Assembly: GCA_004213515.1 (NCBI GenBank)
Contig: SHAK01000016.1
Span: forward strand, 1-47,842
DNA from: Limisphaerales bacterium
Lineage (GTDB): Bacteria > Verrucomicrobiota > Verrucomicrobiia > Limisphaerales > UBA1096
DNA: 47,842 nt
Direction: 5' to 3'
Shown here: positions 1 to 8,991 of the stretch, in pieces
Layout of the letters: the number at the start of each line of letters is the position of its first letter
Position numbering within the stretch: position 1 is the stretch's first letter
Translations under genes and position numbers: made by a program
The notes under the pieces: model-generated
Databases searched by the model: none
What the model was told of the DNA's origin: nothing
What the model saw: the letters and a program-made list of their open reading frames with translations, nothing else

Positions 1-1
1 C

Positions 2-1321
2 GCAGATCCAAGTGAATGGGTATTAAAAGAAGCAATTAGCGCGGTCCATGATGACCGATCGATTCCTGAAGCACTTCCTGATATTGCAGATTTACTAACA
101 AATAACAAAAATAAATCCGAGGCAGTGACGCGAAGATTACTTAGCGCCAACCTCCGAGTAGGACAAAAAAAGAATGCCGTCCGCTTGGTTAACTATGCAA
201 TAGATAACTCCAATTCTAGCGCTATGCGTGCTGAAGCACTTCTTTGTTTACGCGACTGGAATAGGCGACCGTTTGTCGACCGGGTGGAAGGCCAAGTTAG
301 AGAACTTTCAAAGCGAAATAATGAGTCGACCAAACTTTTAGTAGAAAAAAATCTCAATAAACTTTTTGAAACAGCAAATGGTGCATTGCTTGCCGAGCTC
401 ATACGCCTTTGTGAAAAACTTCAAATTACACTCGGAGCCGGACAACTGCTTGTTATCGCAAAGTCCGATACACAAGACTTAGCCGCACGAATTCAAGCTA
501 TCCAATCAATAAAAAAACAAGACCCCAAACCAATTCTCAATTCTTTAATTACCTTAGCCAAAGACAATAAACCTTCAATTCAAGTCGCTGCCATCAATAA
601 AATTGCTGAGATAGAGCCCCAAAATATTGCTAATATACTTAATGAGCTATGGACCACATTAAGCACACAAGCTCAGCAGGCTTTTATTTATAGCATTGGA
701 AAAAATAGCAGTTCTGAAGGCGATAAAATTTTAAACACAGCATTCTCCTCTTTACTTAATGGCAACTTATCAAAATCACTAGAGCTAGATGTCTTAGTTG
801 CAGCTGAAAAAAGCAAAAATCCAAACCTAAAAAAACAACTTAAAAAATATGAAGCAAACCAATCTGCCAACGATTCTGTTTCTCCATATAGCTCTACACT
901 CTTTGGAGGAGATACAGAAAAAGGGAAACATGTTTACGAAAATCATGTAGCGGCACAGTGTGTCCGCTGCCACAACGCAGGCGGTAAAGACAATCAAGTT
1001 GGACCAAATTTAACGGGAATTGGAAAACGCACTGACAAAAATTACCTGCTCCGCTCTTTAGTTGATCCAAGTGTGGATATTGCAGATGGATTCAACGTAA
1101 ATGTAATTGAGTTAACAAACGGCAAATCGATTATTGGCCGACTAAAAGACCAAACAAAAAAAATAATTACCCTCATTTCTCCTGAAGGAAAGCCACAAAA
1201 AATAGCTGCTACTAAAATTAAGAAAATCACAGCGGCTAACACGTCCGTAATGCCGCCCATGGGTGCTATCCTAACTAAACACGAAATTAGAGACTTAATT
1301 GCCTATCTTAAAATCCTTTAA
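2..1321 (+). CDS. PVC-type HEAT-repeat / cytochrome c heme-binding protein, 5' partial
   Basis: The frame is open from base 2 with no stop, so the gene begins left of the window; the GTG at 125 is probably just an internal codon. About 440 codons are visible. The first two thirds are helical and lysine-rich with HEAT-like repeats. The last ~140 residues form a cytochrome c-like domain: heme attachment motif CVRCH at 959-973, then a VGPNLTGIGKR segment and an MPPMG segment at 1250-1264 whose Met is a likely distal heme ligand. This order matches the 'putative heme-binding domain' proteins expanded in Planctomycetes and Verrucomicrobia, which usually carry an N-terminal dehydrogenase-like propeller that would lie outside this window. 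Periplasmic electron transfer linked to a sugar or alcohol dehydrogenase is a family-level inference; the substrate is unknown. It converges on ileS 35 bases away, and I see no terminator between them. Confidence 0.85.
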   Translation, partial: ADPSEWVLKEAISAVHDDRSIPEALPDIADLLTNNKNKSEAVTRRLLSANLRVGQKKNAVRLVNYAIDNSNSSAMRAEALLCLRDWNRRPFVDRVEGQVRELSKRNNESTKLLVEKNLNKLFETANGALLAELIRLCEKLQITLGAGQLLVIAKSDTQDLAARIQAIQSIKKQDPKPILNSLITLAKDNKPSIQVAAINKIAEIEPQNIANILNELWTTLSTQAQQAFIYSIGKNSSSEGDKILNTAFSSLLNGNLSKSLELDVLVAAEKSKNPNLKKQLKKYEANQSANDSVSPYSSTLFGGDTEKGKHVYENHVAAQCVRCHNAGGKDNQVGPNLTGIGKRTDKNYLLRSLVDPSVDIADGFNVNVIELTNGKSIIGRLKDQTKKIITLISPEGKPQKIAATKIKKITAANTSVMPPMGAILTKHEIRDLIAYLKIL

Positions 1322-1356
1322 AAAAAGTCTAAAAACGAAATTTAATTGATCGCAAT

Positions 1357-4173
1357 CTAACTAATGGCCTCTAAACATCGAGTACAGAGTGTCACATGAT
1401 CACTATGGGAACCAACACTGGTTTCCCAACGCCAACAGCGTTCACATTTTTCTCCTGCAGCTTTTGATACAGCTATTTCTAAAACCTCACTTTCCCCTTC
1501 ATTCAGTCTAAGCTGAGAAACGTTGATAAGTTCCCGCAAATCCTCATGATAATCTTTAGCAATCTGAAATTCATTACCAACACCACTTAAACTTACACAA
1601 GCCTCAAGTCCTTTTCCAATCTGCTTGGCTCGACGTGACTCCTCGAGAACGGGCATAACACGTTCACGAATCGCAAACATAGTCTTCCAATTGTTTGCCT
1701 CATTGTCACTGATACTAAATTTGAACGGATCCCAGTCGGTTAAATGTACGCAAGATGAATCAAGATGCGGGATAGCTTCCCAAGCCTCATCTGCAGTAAA
1801 AACTAGCATCGGAGAAAGCATCTTAGAAAACCCCTGGACCAATCGGTAAAGTGTTGTTTGAGTGGAGCGGCGCCGAAGTGAATTACTAGATGAAGTATAA
1901 AGGCGATCTTTTACTGTATCATGATAAACAGCAGAAAGCTCAACTGAAACAAACTGCGTAATACGTTGGTAAGCGATATGAAATTCGCACTTATCAAATG
2001 AAGAGCGAACATCTGCATCAACCTTTGAAAAATGATCAAGAATCCAACGGTCAAGTCCTGTTAAATCATTATCTGATACGGTGTGCTTCACCGGATCGAA
2101 GTCATAAAGATTACTCAGCTGGTAGCGCAAGGCATTGCGAATACCTCGATAGGATTCTGCAACTTTTTTAATCCGTTCTTCGCTAACAGTAATATCATTA
2201 CGAAAGTCCTGAGAAGCAACCCAGAGTCGAACAATATCCGCACCATACTGTCCAATATAGGCTTCAGCAGTTTGAGGCTTAGAATAACCGCCATCCTGTT
2301 TACTTTTAGAAATCTTTTCACGATCTGCATCAACCATGAAACCGTGCGTAAGCACGTTGCGATAAGGGGCAACCCCATTACCTGCAAGTGAAAGTAGTAG
2401 GGAAGACTGAAACCAACCACGATGTTGATCACTTCCTTCAAGATAATAGTCAGCTTGCCAGGCCTCAGGAGCCCCTGACTCGACATTAGATCGACCAAGC
2501 TCACCTCTCTGCATCAAAACACTACGCGATGAAGAGCCAGAATCAATCCATACATCAAGTGTATCAGTTGATTTACCAACTGCATCTGGACCGTCCCAGT
2601 CAGAAGGTTTAACAGCTGACCACAAATCATCAAGATCCCTTTCGAACCAAACATTTGAACCACTCTCTTGAACTAAATCAGCAGTATTTCGAACGATACG
2701 GTGATCAAGAATCGGTTCGCCCTGAGCATCGTAAAAAGCTGGTATTGGCACTCCCCAAGAGCGTTGCCGAGAAATGCACCAATCCGGCCGAGATTTGACA
2801 GCCCCTTCGATTCTATTACGGCCCCAACCGGGAACCCAGTTAACCTTGTCTATTTCAACAAGGGCTTTATCACGAAAGCCATTATGATCAATATTGACAA
2901 ACCACTGATCCATAGCACGGAAAATCACTGGTGACTTACTACGCCAACAATGTGGATAGCTATGCTCATAGGCCTCCTGAAAAGCTAGTTTGTTGACATT
3001 TTTTAAAACGTCTATGACCGCCTCATTAGCTTCACTCCTTCCGTTTTTTGGAAGAATCTGTTTACCAACAAGATCATCAGAAATCTGTTGATCCTCGGGC
3101 AAATCACCCGTTCGAGAAAGACAACCTCTGTCGTCCACGGGTGAGTAAACAGGCAAATCATTACTACGGCCAAGATTGTAATCGTCCTGCCCATGACCGG
3201 GCGCAATATGAACTAAGCCTGTCCCGGCAGAATCATCGACAAATAAATCTCCCGAAAAAAGTTTTCCAGTTCGGTTACAAAATGGATGATGATACTCAAT
3301 CTCCGCCATTTGATCACCCTGCACAGTCCTGAGAATCTCAAAATCACCAGCCCAACCACATTTCTCAACAACTATATCAAGCAGAGGGACGCTTACTATA
3401 AAAGCCTCTTCTCCAACACGAATAATTTGATAATCAAATTTCGAATTATAGGCTACAGCTAGATTAGCAGGTAAAGTCCACGGTGTTGTTGTCCAGATAA
3501 GCAAATGCATATTAGTTTCGCCGACAACCGGAAACTTAACATAAACACTCTGACTAACATGATCCTGATATTCGACTTCTGCTTCTGCCAAGGCGGTACG
3601 ACAAGGGATACTCCAATAAACTGGTTTCTTGCCACGATAAACAAATCCCTTTTCTACCAAATCAGCAAATAGACGAAGCTCCTCCGCTTCATACTCTGGG
3701 CTTAGTGTAAGGTACGGCTTATCCCACTCCCCCAATACACCTAAACGTTTAAATTGCTCTCTTTGCTTATCAACGAAGGCTAAAGCATACTCCTCGCAAG
3801 CCTTGCGTATTACTGCTGGAGTAGCATCAGTATTTCCCTCCTTACGCATTTTTTGAGTTACCTTAAATTCGATAGGCAACCCATGACAGTCCCAACCGGG
3901 CACATAAGGAACCTGTTTACCCCGTAAAGACTGATATTTTAAAATAAAATCCTTAAGAATTTTATTAAGAGCAGTACCAATATGTACATCACCGTTAGCG
4001 AACGGGGGGCCATCATGAAGTAAAAATCTCTCAGCGCCTTCACGACGTTTTTGAATCTGTTCGTACAATCCATCAGCGTACCATTTAGCTAATCTCTCCG
4101 GCTCGCGTTGAACCAGTCCGGCTCGCATAGGGAAATCCGTCTGTGGAAGGTTTAGTGTATTTTTGTACTCCAT
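1357..4173 (-). CDS. ileS: Isoleucine--tRNA ligase (IleRS)
   Basis: Charges tRNA-Ile with isoleucine in the cytoplasm. The 938-residue length is normal for bacterial type 1 IleRS. The class I signature is at residues 56-70 (PPFANGDVHIGTALN), with HIGT in place of HIGH. The second signature is KISKS at residues 620-624 (bases 2302-2316), with Ile for the usual Met. The central part is the CP1 editing domain, including the WTTTPWTLPAN segment typical of IleRS, ValRS and LeuRS. The C-terminus is a four-Cys zinc finger (C910, C913, C930, C933), diagnostic of bacterial type 1 IleRS. The start is ATG at 4173; no Shine-Dalgarno sequence precedes it. The gene is flanked by a convergent heme-protein gene and a same-strand oxidoreductase gene 203 bases upstream, so it is probably transcribed alone. 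I saw no T-box leader. Confidence 0.97.
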   Translation of the reverse strand: MEYKNTLNLPQTDFPMRAGLVQREPERLAKWYADGLYEQIQKRREGAERFLLHDGPPFANGDVHIGTALNKILKDFILKYQSLRGKQVPYVPGWDCHGLPIEFKVTQKMRKEGNTDATPAVIRKACEEYALAFVDKQREQFKRLGVLGEWDKPYLTLSPEYEAEELRLFADLVEKGFVYRGKKPVYWSIPCRTALAEAEVEYQDHVSQSVYVKFPVVGETNMHLLIWTTTPWTLPANLAVAYNSKFDYQIIRVGEEAFIVSVPLLDIVVEKCGWAGDFEILRTVQGDQMAEIEYHHPFCNRTGKLFSGDLFVDDSAGTGLVHIAPGHGQDDYNLGRSNDLPVYSPVDDRGCLSRTGDLPEDQQISDDLVGKQILPKNGRSEANEAVIDVLKNVNKLAFQEAYEHSYPHCWRSKSPVIFRAMDQWFVNIDHNGFRDKALVEIDKVNWVPGWGRNRIEGAVKSRPDWCISRQRSWGVPIPAFYDAQGEPILDHRIVRNTADLVQESGSNVWFERDLDDLWSAVKPSDWDGPDAVGKSTDTLDVWIDSGSSSRSVLMQRGELGRSNVESGAPEAWQADYYLEGSDQHRGWFQSSLLLSLAGNGVAPYRNVLTHGFMVDADREKISKSKQDGGYSKPQTAEAYIGQYGADIVRLWVASQDFRNDITVSEERIKKVAESYRGIRNALRYQLSNLYDFDPVKHTVSDNDLTGLDRWILDHFSKVDADVRSSFDKCEFHIAYQRITQFVSVELSAVYHDTVKDRLYTSSSNSLRRRSTQTTLYRLVQGFSKMLSPMLVFTADEAWEAIPHLDSSCVHLTDWDPFKFSISDNEANNWKTMFAIRERVMPVLEESRRAKQIGKGLEACVSLSGVGNEFQIAKDYHEDLRELINVSQLRLNEGESEVLEIAVSKAAGEKCERCWRWETSVGSHSDHVTLCTRCLEAIS

Positions 4174-4376
4174 CTCAAACTTAGCCCTTGAGGGGCAGGC
4201 GCGGCAAACTAACAGCCCATTTGACTAAAGGCAAAAGCAGAAAACTAAAAAAAGCATAACTAAAAATGGCATGAGATGAAGAAATCAAAAAAAATTTCTT
4301 ACCTGCAAGGCGGGACTAATAAATACATAACAGAGATATAGATAGTGAACAATTTACATTATAAATTTACTCATTA

Positions 4377-5717
4377 TCAAATTATCTCTTTTACAGAGAA
4401 GTCATTGATGTTCTGACGCTTAGACAGGCTATTGGCCGAATCGTTATTGGTGAATTGCTCTTCACTCGCATTGTAATGCAACTTTTGATTACCCACTCTA
4501 TGTGCAATATTCCCAATATGCATCACCGAAGTACTAACCTGCGCCAGACCAACATCAGCATTAGGCCTATTGCGAGACTTAATACAATCAATAAAGTTTT
4601 GTTGATGTTCAGTATCAGGATGACGCCCAAACTTTTGGTCTACCACTTTTCCATTTGAAGTAAACACCTGCCAACCCCCGCCGTGACGACCCAGCATCAT
4701 ATTATCTTTTGCACCATAAAACTCGATACGAGTTGCACATTGTAGCCAATGCGGAAACTTATCCCCAGATCGAATACTCCCATCAATCTTACTCATCGAA
4801 TTAGCAAAATGTGAGTGCTCAAAAGTCATGACAAATTCTGGATAGTCGTAATGAAGAATCTCAACATCCGGCACCTCTCCATCATCACCCTTATGCTGAA
4901 GTCTTCCTCCAGAGGCTGAAACCGCACTAGGGGCAGGCGGATCTCCAAGAACCATCAAAGCAAGATCAAGTTGGTGAATACCGCAATCTGCTAGATCACC
5001 ACCAGAGTAGTCCCAGAAATAATGCCAACCTCCATGAAAAATTTTACTGTGATATTCACGACTCTTGGCTGGTCCTAGCCATTCATCCCAAGAAAAACTC
5101 TTTGGTGCTTTAGCGCTAAGCCCTAGCCTAAATGGCCCACCTCCTTTGAGGTTAAAAACTTTAACTAGTCTCACATCACCAAGCTTCCCAGACTGAACAT
5201 AATCCCTAGCTTCAATGTTATAAGAGGCACTTCGATTTTGAGTGCCTACCTGAACGATACGTTTGTATTTACGCGATGCCTCAACAAGCTTTCTCCCCTC
5301 CCATATGTTATGGCTAAATGGTTTCTCTACATAAACATCTTTTCCAGCTTGGCAGGCAAGAATAGCGGTCGGAGTATGCCAATGATCTGGAGTAGCGACC
5401 ACGACTGCATCAACATCTTTATTCGCAAACACTTCATCCATTTGACGAGCTAAGATTGGCTTTCGCCCATCTTGCTGCTCCGCCACATAATCAGCAATTC
5501 GTACAAGTCGCTCTTCATGAATATCACATACTTGAGAGCAAACAACATCACTTCGCTGAGCCAAACTAGAAGTGACCTGCGTCCCCCGGCCGCCGCAACC
5601 TATTAGCGCTATCTGAACACGGTCATTAGCCCCTTTAACCTGACCAATTGCTGGAAAGCCTAATGTAGCGGCAGCTAAACCGGATTTCAAAAAAGCCCTG
5701 CGTTTTATGGATTTCAT
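4377..5717 (-). CDS. Tat-exported Gfo/Idh/MocA family oxidoreductase
   Basis: NAD(P)-dependent oxidoreductase of the Gfo/Idh/MocA family, 446 residues. The N-terminus has a twin-arginine motif (KRRAFLK, residues 5-11) and a hydrophobic stretch ending near residue 29, so the protein is probably exported folded with its cofactor. The Rossmann nucleotide-binding turn is GCGGRG (residues 40-45), and the family EKP motif, whose Lys is the usual catalytic or cofactor-contacting residue, is at 131-133. The C-terminal half is the usual alpha/beta substrate domain. Such Tat-exported members are strongly expanded in Verrucomicrobia and Planctomycetes and are thought to act on sugars or inositols; the substrate cannot be read from sequence. 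It is divergent from the mtfA-like gene, sharing an 81-base intergenic region. A second paralogous member lies at 30778-32061. Confidence 0.93.
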   Translation of the reverse strand: MKSIKRRAFLKSGLAAATLGFPAIGQVKGANDRVQIALIGCGGRGTQVTSSLAQRSDVVCSQVCDIHEERLVRIADYVAEQQDGRKPILARQMDEVFANKDVDAVVVATPDHWHTPTAILACQAGKDVYVEKPFSHNIWEGRKLVEASRKYKRIVQVGTQNRSASYNIEARDYVQSGKLGDVRLVKVFNLKGGGPFRLGLSAKAPKSFSWDEWLGPAKSREYHSKIFHGGWHYFWDYSGGDLADCGIHQLDLALMVLGDPPAPSAVSASGGRLQHKGDDGEVPDVEILHYDYPEFVMTFEHSHFANSMSKIDGSIRSGDKFPHWLQCATRIEFYGAKDNMMLGRHGGGWQVFTSNGKVVDQKFGRHPDTEHQQNFIDCIKSRNRPNADVGLAQVSTSVMHIGNIAHRVGNQKLHYNASEEQFTNNDSANSLSKRQNINDFSVKEII

Positions 5718-5798
5718 GTATGAAAAATTAACATTATCTTATTTAATCAACCACTTTAATGTTGGTCTTTTCAGCCGTGCGCATAGATAGTCTTTGGT

Positions 5799-6578
5799 GT
5801 GTTTGGATTTTTTAAAGAATGGCAGCGCAAAAAAATTCGTCGAAGAACAATCCCTTCGAAGTGGATAGATATATTAAAAGCAAATTTTGGCATATATAAG
5901 GAGCTCTCATCAGTTGATCAATTAGAGCTACAAAAACACATACTAGTTTTTTTAGCCGAAAAAAAATTTGAGGGCTGTGGGGGGCTTGAAATTAACGATG
6001 AAATTCGTGTGACCATTGCTGCGCAAGCATGCCTGCTACTCTTACATCGAAAATCATCTTACTACCCTTCTTTAAAAACGATCCTTGTCTATCCAAGCTC
6101 TTACCTTGCTAAGAACCCGTACGATTCTAAGGATCATTCGCATAGACTTGGAGAATCATGGCAGTATGGACCGGTTGTACTGGCTTGGGATTCCTGTAAA
6201 CGAGGCGGCAAAAATGCCTTCGATGGAAGCAACGTTGTAATTCACGAGTTTGCCCATCAATTAGACCAAATGGATGGCGTAGCAGACGGATCCCCCACAC
6301 TAGGAAAAGACGAAGAGATAGAAAAACGCAAATTGAAATACCGTTCATGGGCATTAGTTTTCACCAAGGAATTTGAATCCTTTCAGAATAAGGCTGCTAA
6401 AGGAAAAAAAACCGTCATAGACCACTACGGAGCTACTAATCCAGCTGAGTTTTTTGCTACTGCGACTGAAGCATTCTTCGAAAAACCAAAGCAATTAAAA
6501 AAGAAAAGACCGGAGCTTTATAAAGAACTCCGGTCATACTACAAACAAGATCCCGCTGCTTGGAGCGAAACCCGGTAG
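5799..6578 (+). CDS. mtfA: MtfA-like zinc metallopeptidase (M90 family)
   Basis: Similar to E. coli MtfA, a cytoplasmic zinc aminopeptidase that also binds the glucose repressor Mlc. The 259-residue length matches the family. The zinc site is HEFAHQLD at residues 149-156, giving H149, E150 and H153, with a likely third ligand glutamate in AEFFATATEAFF (E217). The N-terminus MFGFFKEW is family-typical and supports the GTG start at 5799; there is no clear Shine-Dalgarno sequence. The last ~25 codons also encode, on the other strand, the terminator hairpin of the convergent RRM gene (see 6497-6535). No Mlc or PTS gene is nearby, so the Mlc-antirepressor role cannot be carried over; the peptidase activity is the safer assignment. 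Confidence 0.92.
   Translation: MFGFFKEWQRKKIRRRTIPSKWIDILKANFGIYKELSSVDQLELQKHILVFLAEKKFEGCGGLEINDEIRVTIAAQACLLLLHRKSSYYPSLKTILVYPSSYLAKNPYDSKDHSHRLGESWQYGPVVLAWDSCKRGGKNAFDGSNVVIHEFAHQLDQMDGVADGSPTLGKDEEIEKRKLKYRSWALVFTKEFESFQNKAAKGKKTVIDHYGATNPAEFFATATEAFFEKPKQLKKKRPELYKELRSYYKQDPAAWSETR
6497..6535 (-). terminator. Intrinsic terminator of the RRM gene, inside the mtfA coding end
   Basis: Read on the minus strand, an 8-bp perfect GC-rich stem (GACCGGAG / CTCCGGTC, bases 6535-6528 and 6515-6508) encloses a 12-base loop. It is followed directly by TTTTCTTTTTT (bases 6507-6497). It lies about 50 bases past the stop codon of the RRM gene and wholly within the last codons of the convergent mtfA-like gene. 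In the plus direction the hairpin has no T-tract after it, so it should act only on minus-strand transcripts. Confidence 0.75.
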
Positions 6579-6586
6579 GTTTAAAT

Positions 6587-6889
6587 TTACCAATTGTCGC
6601 GTCGACCACCGCCGCCACCACCACCGCCGCCAGAACGTTCTTCTCTCTGACGCGCCTCATTAACCGTTAACTTTCGGCCCATGAAGTCTTGCTCATTAAA
6701 CTTCTCCACCGCCGCTTTAGCTTGCTCGTCATTAGCATAGGTAACGAATCCAAACCCACGCGAGCGCCCAGTATCTCGATCATGCAGTACAACTGCGTCT
6801 GTGATTTCTCCAGCCTCAGCGAATAACTCGCGGAGATCGTCCTCTGTGGCCTCCCATTTAAGGCCACCAACAAATAATTTATTTCCCAT
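6587..6889 (-). CDS. Single-RRM RNA-binding protein with glycine-rich tail
   Basis: A 100-residue RNA-binding protein of the bacterial RRM (Rbp) type. RNP2 is LFVGGL (residues 5-10) and RNP1 is RGFGFVTY (residues 44-51), both intact with the aromatic residues that stack on RNA bases. The tail is RSGGGGGGGGGRRDNW, like eukaryotic and cyanobacterial glycine-rich RNA-binding proteins. Cyanobacterial relatives are often cold-induced and bind AU-rich leaders. ATG start at 6889, with AGGA about 9 bases upstream, one of the few Shine-Dalgarno-like sites in the window. The stop is 8 bases from the stop of the convergent mtfA gene. A long AT-rich leader region with a GC-rich inverted repeat lies upstream. 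The RNA targets are unknown. Confidence 0.95.
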   Translation of the reverse strand: MGNKLFVGGLKWEATEDDLRELFAEAGEITDAVVLHDRDTGRSRGFGFVTYANDEQAKAAVEKFNEQDFMGRKLTVNEARQREERSGGGGGGGGGRRDNW

Positions 6890-6924
6890 AATAGGTCCTG
6901 TCTATGACAACGACTTCTGAATAA

Positions 6925-6942
6925 GTCAGCCGCTGACAGCGG
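6925..6942 (-). repeat. Two overlapping inverted repeats upstream of the RRM gene
   Basis: GTCAGC-C-GCTGAC (6925-6937) and CCGCTG-A-CAGCGG (6930-6942) are two perfect 13-base inverted repeats that share bases 6930-6937. Because they overlap, their hairpins would exclude each other in RNA. The block is GC-rich within a very AT-rich region, 36-53 bases upstream of the RRM start codon, so it would lie in that gene's 5' leader if transcription starts further upstream. It could be an RNA switch or a protein operator; neither is shown. Confidence 0.5.
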
Positions 6943-7174
6943 AAAAATGCGACCTAGAAAGCAACAAGGCAAGCGGTAAAATGATAGATTTGTTTTTTTT
7001 AATTTAAACATTTTAATATAAAATCTTTAATAAAGCACAAAACCTCATAAAAAAGAGTGAAAAAAAAACCAATAAATACTGATATAAATCTGATTAAAAA
7101 TTATAAAGTTTTTAACATATTAACTATTTAATTACTTCAAAAAATATAGTTAAAAGGAGCTACAGGTTAGTAAT

Positions 7175-7297
7175 ATGGCATCTAAATTAGAATTCACTAA
7201 AAAAACATCCTTCTATCCAATCGAACAACTGAAAAAAACACAAAACTCGAGGATAATTTGTTTAAAAAAGACGTTTAATCTAAAAAAACTATTCTAG
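7175..7297 (+). CDS. Possible small lysine-rich protein (40 codons), doubtful
   Basis: ATG at 7175 opens a 40-codon frame ending in TAG at 7297, encoding a lysine-rich peptide starting MASKLEFTKKTSFYPIEQLK. AAGGAG (7154-7159) lies upstream, but 15 bases before the ATG, which is longer than usual spacing. There is no recognisable domain or signal sequence. In a region this AT-rich, a 40-codon frame can arise by chance, and its lysine content may just reflect A-rich DNA. Listed only because of the Shine-Dalgarno-like element, which is scarce elsewhere in the window. Confidence 0.18.
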   Translation: MASKLEFTKKTSFYPIEQLKKTQNSRIICLKKTFNLKKLF

Positions 7298-7408
7298 TAA
7301 AATTTTTCCATAATTATTAATCCATAACTGAAAAATAGCATCTAAGGATTGCTCAAAAGATAATTTGACCTCTTTGCGATTGATTAGCCTAACGTTATCT
7401 GGCATGGA

Positions 7409-8983
7409 ATGTCCCCCATGAAGCGAGCAATAAGGGTTTTCTGTACGGTGGTATTCCTTTTAATTGGATTAGCCAAAATAACAGCCGAGCCAACCCTAAA
7501 ATTACACTTTGCAGGTATTGATAACTTAGTAAAGCGCAAGGACGCAAAAACACTCAAAGGAATATGGAACCAAAAAGAAACAAGAGAGTTGCGCAAAGAG
7601 GTATTAGAAAAACTAGCTAATCACCTTGCCTCACTCTCTGGAGCAAATAGTTCCTATTTCAAATACATCCTCCCTGACGTGGGATTAGGCGAAACAATCT
7701 TGGAAGTCGCAACAAGTGATAATGGTCCTAATATTTCTATGATAGCCTCAATGAGCAGCACGCGAGGCCAGGAATGGATTAAGCAACTTAAGAAGGTTGC
7801 TCAAATGACTGGAGCTACAATTCAGGAAGAACAGCAGGCTGGAGCCACTGGCTGGAGAGTAGACTTCGAAGAAGGTCGCAGCTTAGGTTTTGGTTTCGTT
7901 GATGGATGGATGCTAGTTGGTATTGGCCAAGAAACTTTTCAATCACTCAAGCAGGCGGCTAGAAAAATTTCTAAGGAAGGTCGTGCAATTCAAACGGATA
8001 CAGAGAACGATATAACTATCGAAGTTAAAGCATCAGTTTTGCCGTCTTCAATTCGGAATCAACTTCCAGCAAACGCTGAATCGATTCGCCTTACATCCCA
8101 ATTGAAAAAAGATAATTTTTTTACAAAGGCAGTTGTAACTTTTAATAAAGAGTTCAAAGATAAAATCGAGAATTGGGAAATACCAACCCGCACTATTACT
8201 GAACCGCTGGTAAGCTTCACAGCTGCTAGAGGAGTTGGTTTATCCACTGCTCAAGAGGTCCTCAACACTCTCCAACTCAATCCGACTAACAACCAGTTCT
8301 TTGCTTGGTCACAAGGCCGAACAAAGTTTCAATCATTTTTTGCACTTAAGGTTAAAGACCCAAACGACGAAATTGCAAAACTTTCAAAAAAAATTAGAGA
8401 TTTCAAAAAAACTGGAAATGAGGGAGAGAAATATATAGGGAATGTAGTTTATGATCCAAAAAAACCTTCTGTCACCTGGGGCAACGTCCCCCTTTTTGCA
8501 CCTTATCTAACGAAGGGAAATTCGGATGATAAAGGTTATCTCGTAGGTGGAGTGTTCCCTCCAGATCCTATAAAAAAACCAATCCCAAAGGAATTACTTG
8601 ATGAATTTATTAACAAAAAGGATCTGATCTACTACAATTGGGAAATTACCGGTCAGCGACTTGCAAAATGGAACCTTCTTATTCAGTTCGCAGCTATACT
8701 TTCCGATCAACGGGAACAACTAGTCAACAACACAAAAGGCATCTCGTTTATCACATCTCTCTATCCAAAATTGGGTAATACCATAACTGATGCAACTTTA
8801 AGCTCAAATAAACTCACCATAACTCGAAAATCTCATCTAGGCCTCTCTGCTCTTGAAATTGCACTAGCTACACGCTGGCTTGATAATCCACAGTTTCCAA
8901 AACTGACTCTGGAATGGCCAAAGCCCGCTGAAACAACACAAAAAAAAGCCGCACAAAAAGAAAAAAATGCGACTAAGAAGTAG
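7409..8983 (+). CDS. Secreted protein of unknown function
   Basis: I do not recognise this 524-residue protein. It begins with a signal peptide: basic MSPMKRAIR, a hydrophobic core of about 15 residues (VFCTVVFLLIGLAKI), then a likely cleavage after TAE near residue 27. An alternative ATG at 7418 (MKRAIR) gives an equally good signal peptide. The mature part is mixed alpha/beta with no membrane segment and no obvious catalytic motif, and ends in a Lys/Ala-rich tail (residues ~505-524). The pattern is that of large periplasmic proteins with repeated strand-helix units seen in PVC genomes, but I assign no function. The stop is 8 bases before pdxJ, so it probably shares a transcript with pdxJ and acpS. 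No convincing promoter or Shine-Dalgarno site was found. Confidence 0.85.
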   Translation: MSPMKRAIRVFCTVVFLLIGLAKITAEPTLKLHFAGIDNLVKRKDAKTLKGIWNQKETRELRKEVLEKLANHLASLSGANSSYFKYILPDVGLGETILEVATSDNGPNISMIASMSSTRGQEWIKQLKKVAQMTGATIQEEQQAGATGWRVDFEEGRSLGFGFVDGWMLVGIGQETFQSLKQAARKISKEGRAIQTDTENDITIEVKASVLPSSIRNQLPANAESIRLTSQLKKDNFFTKAVVTFNKEFKDKIENWEIPTRTITEPLVSFTAARGVGLSTAQEVLNTLQLNPTNNQFFAWSQGRTKFQSFFALKVKDPNDEIAKLSKKIRDFKKTGNEGEKYIGNVVYDPKKPSVTWGNVPLFAPYLTKGNSDDKGYLVGGVFPPDPIKKPIPKELLDEFINKKDLIYYNWEITGQRLAKWNLLIQFAAILSDQREQLVNNTKGISFITSLYPKLGNTITDATLSSNKLTITRKSHLGLSALEIALATRWLDNPQFPKLTLEWPKPAETTQKKAAQKEKNATKK

Positions 8984-8991
8984 CTCTACAT

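Larger units (their letters stand above)
6890..7408. other. 519-base AT-rich divergent intergenic region
   Basis: Separates the minus-strand RRM gene from the plus-strand gene at 7409. It is rich in A and T runs and contains the GC-rich inverted repeats at 6925-6942, a minus-strand TATAAT at 7105-7100 without a good -35 box, and one doubtful 40-codon ORF (7175-7297). No tRNA, transposase remnant or long repeat is visible. Most of it is probably the leader and promoter region for the two flanking genes. Confidence 0.6.

Noticed and set aside
1357-4173. ileS as a decayed or duplicate copy because of its variant signatures
   Set aside because: The frame is full length with intact editing and zinc-finger regions, and variant motifs occur in functional enzymes.
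6667-7011. 114-codon minus-strand frame overlapping the RRM gene
   Set aside because: The RRM gene in another frame has a clear domain; this frame has no domain and is a shadow.
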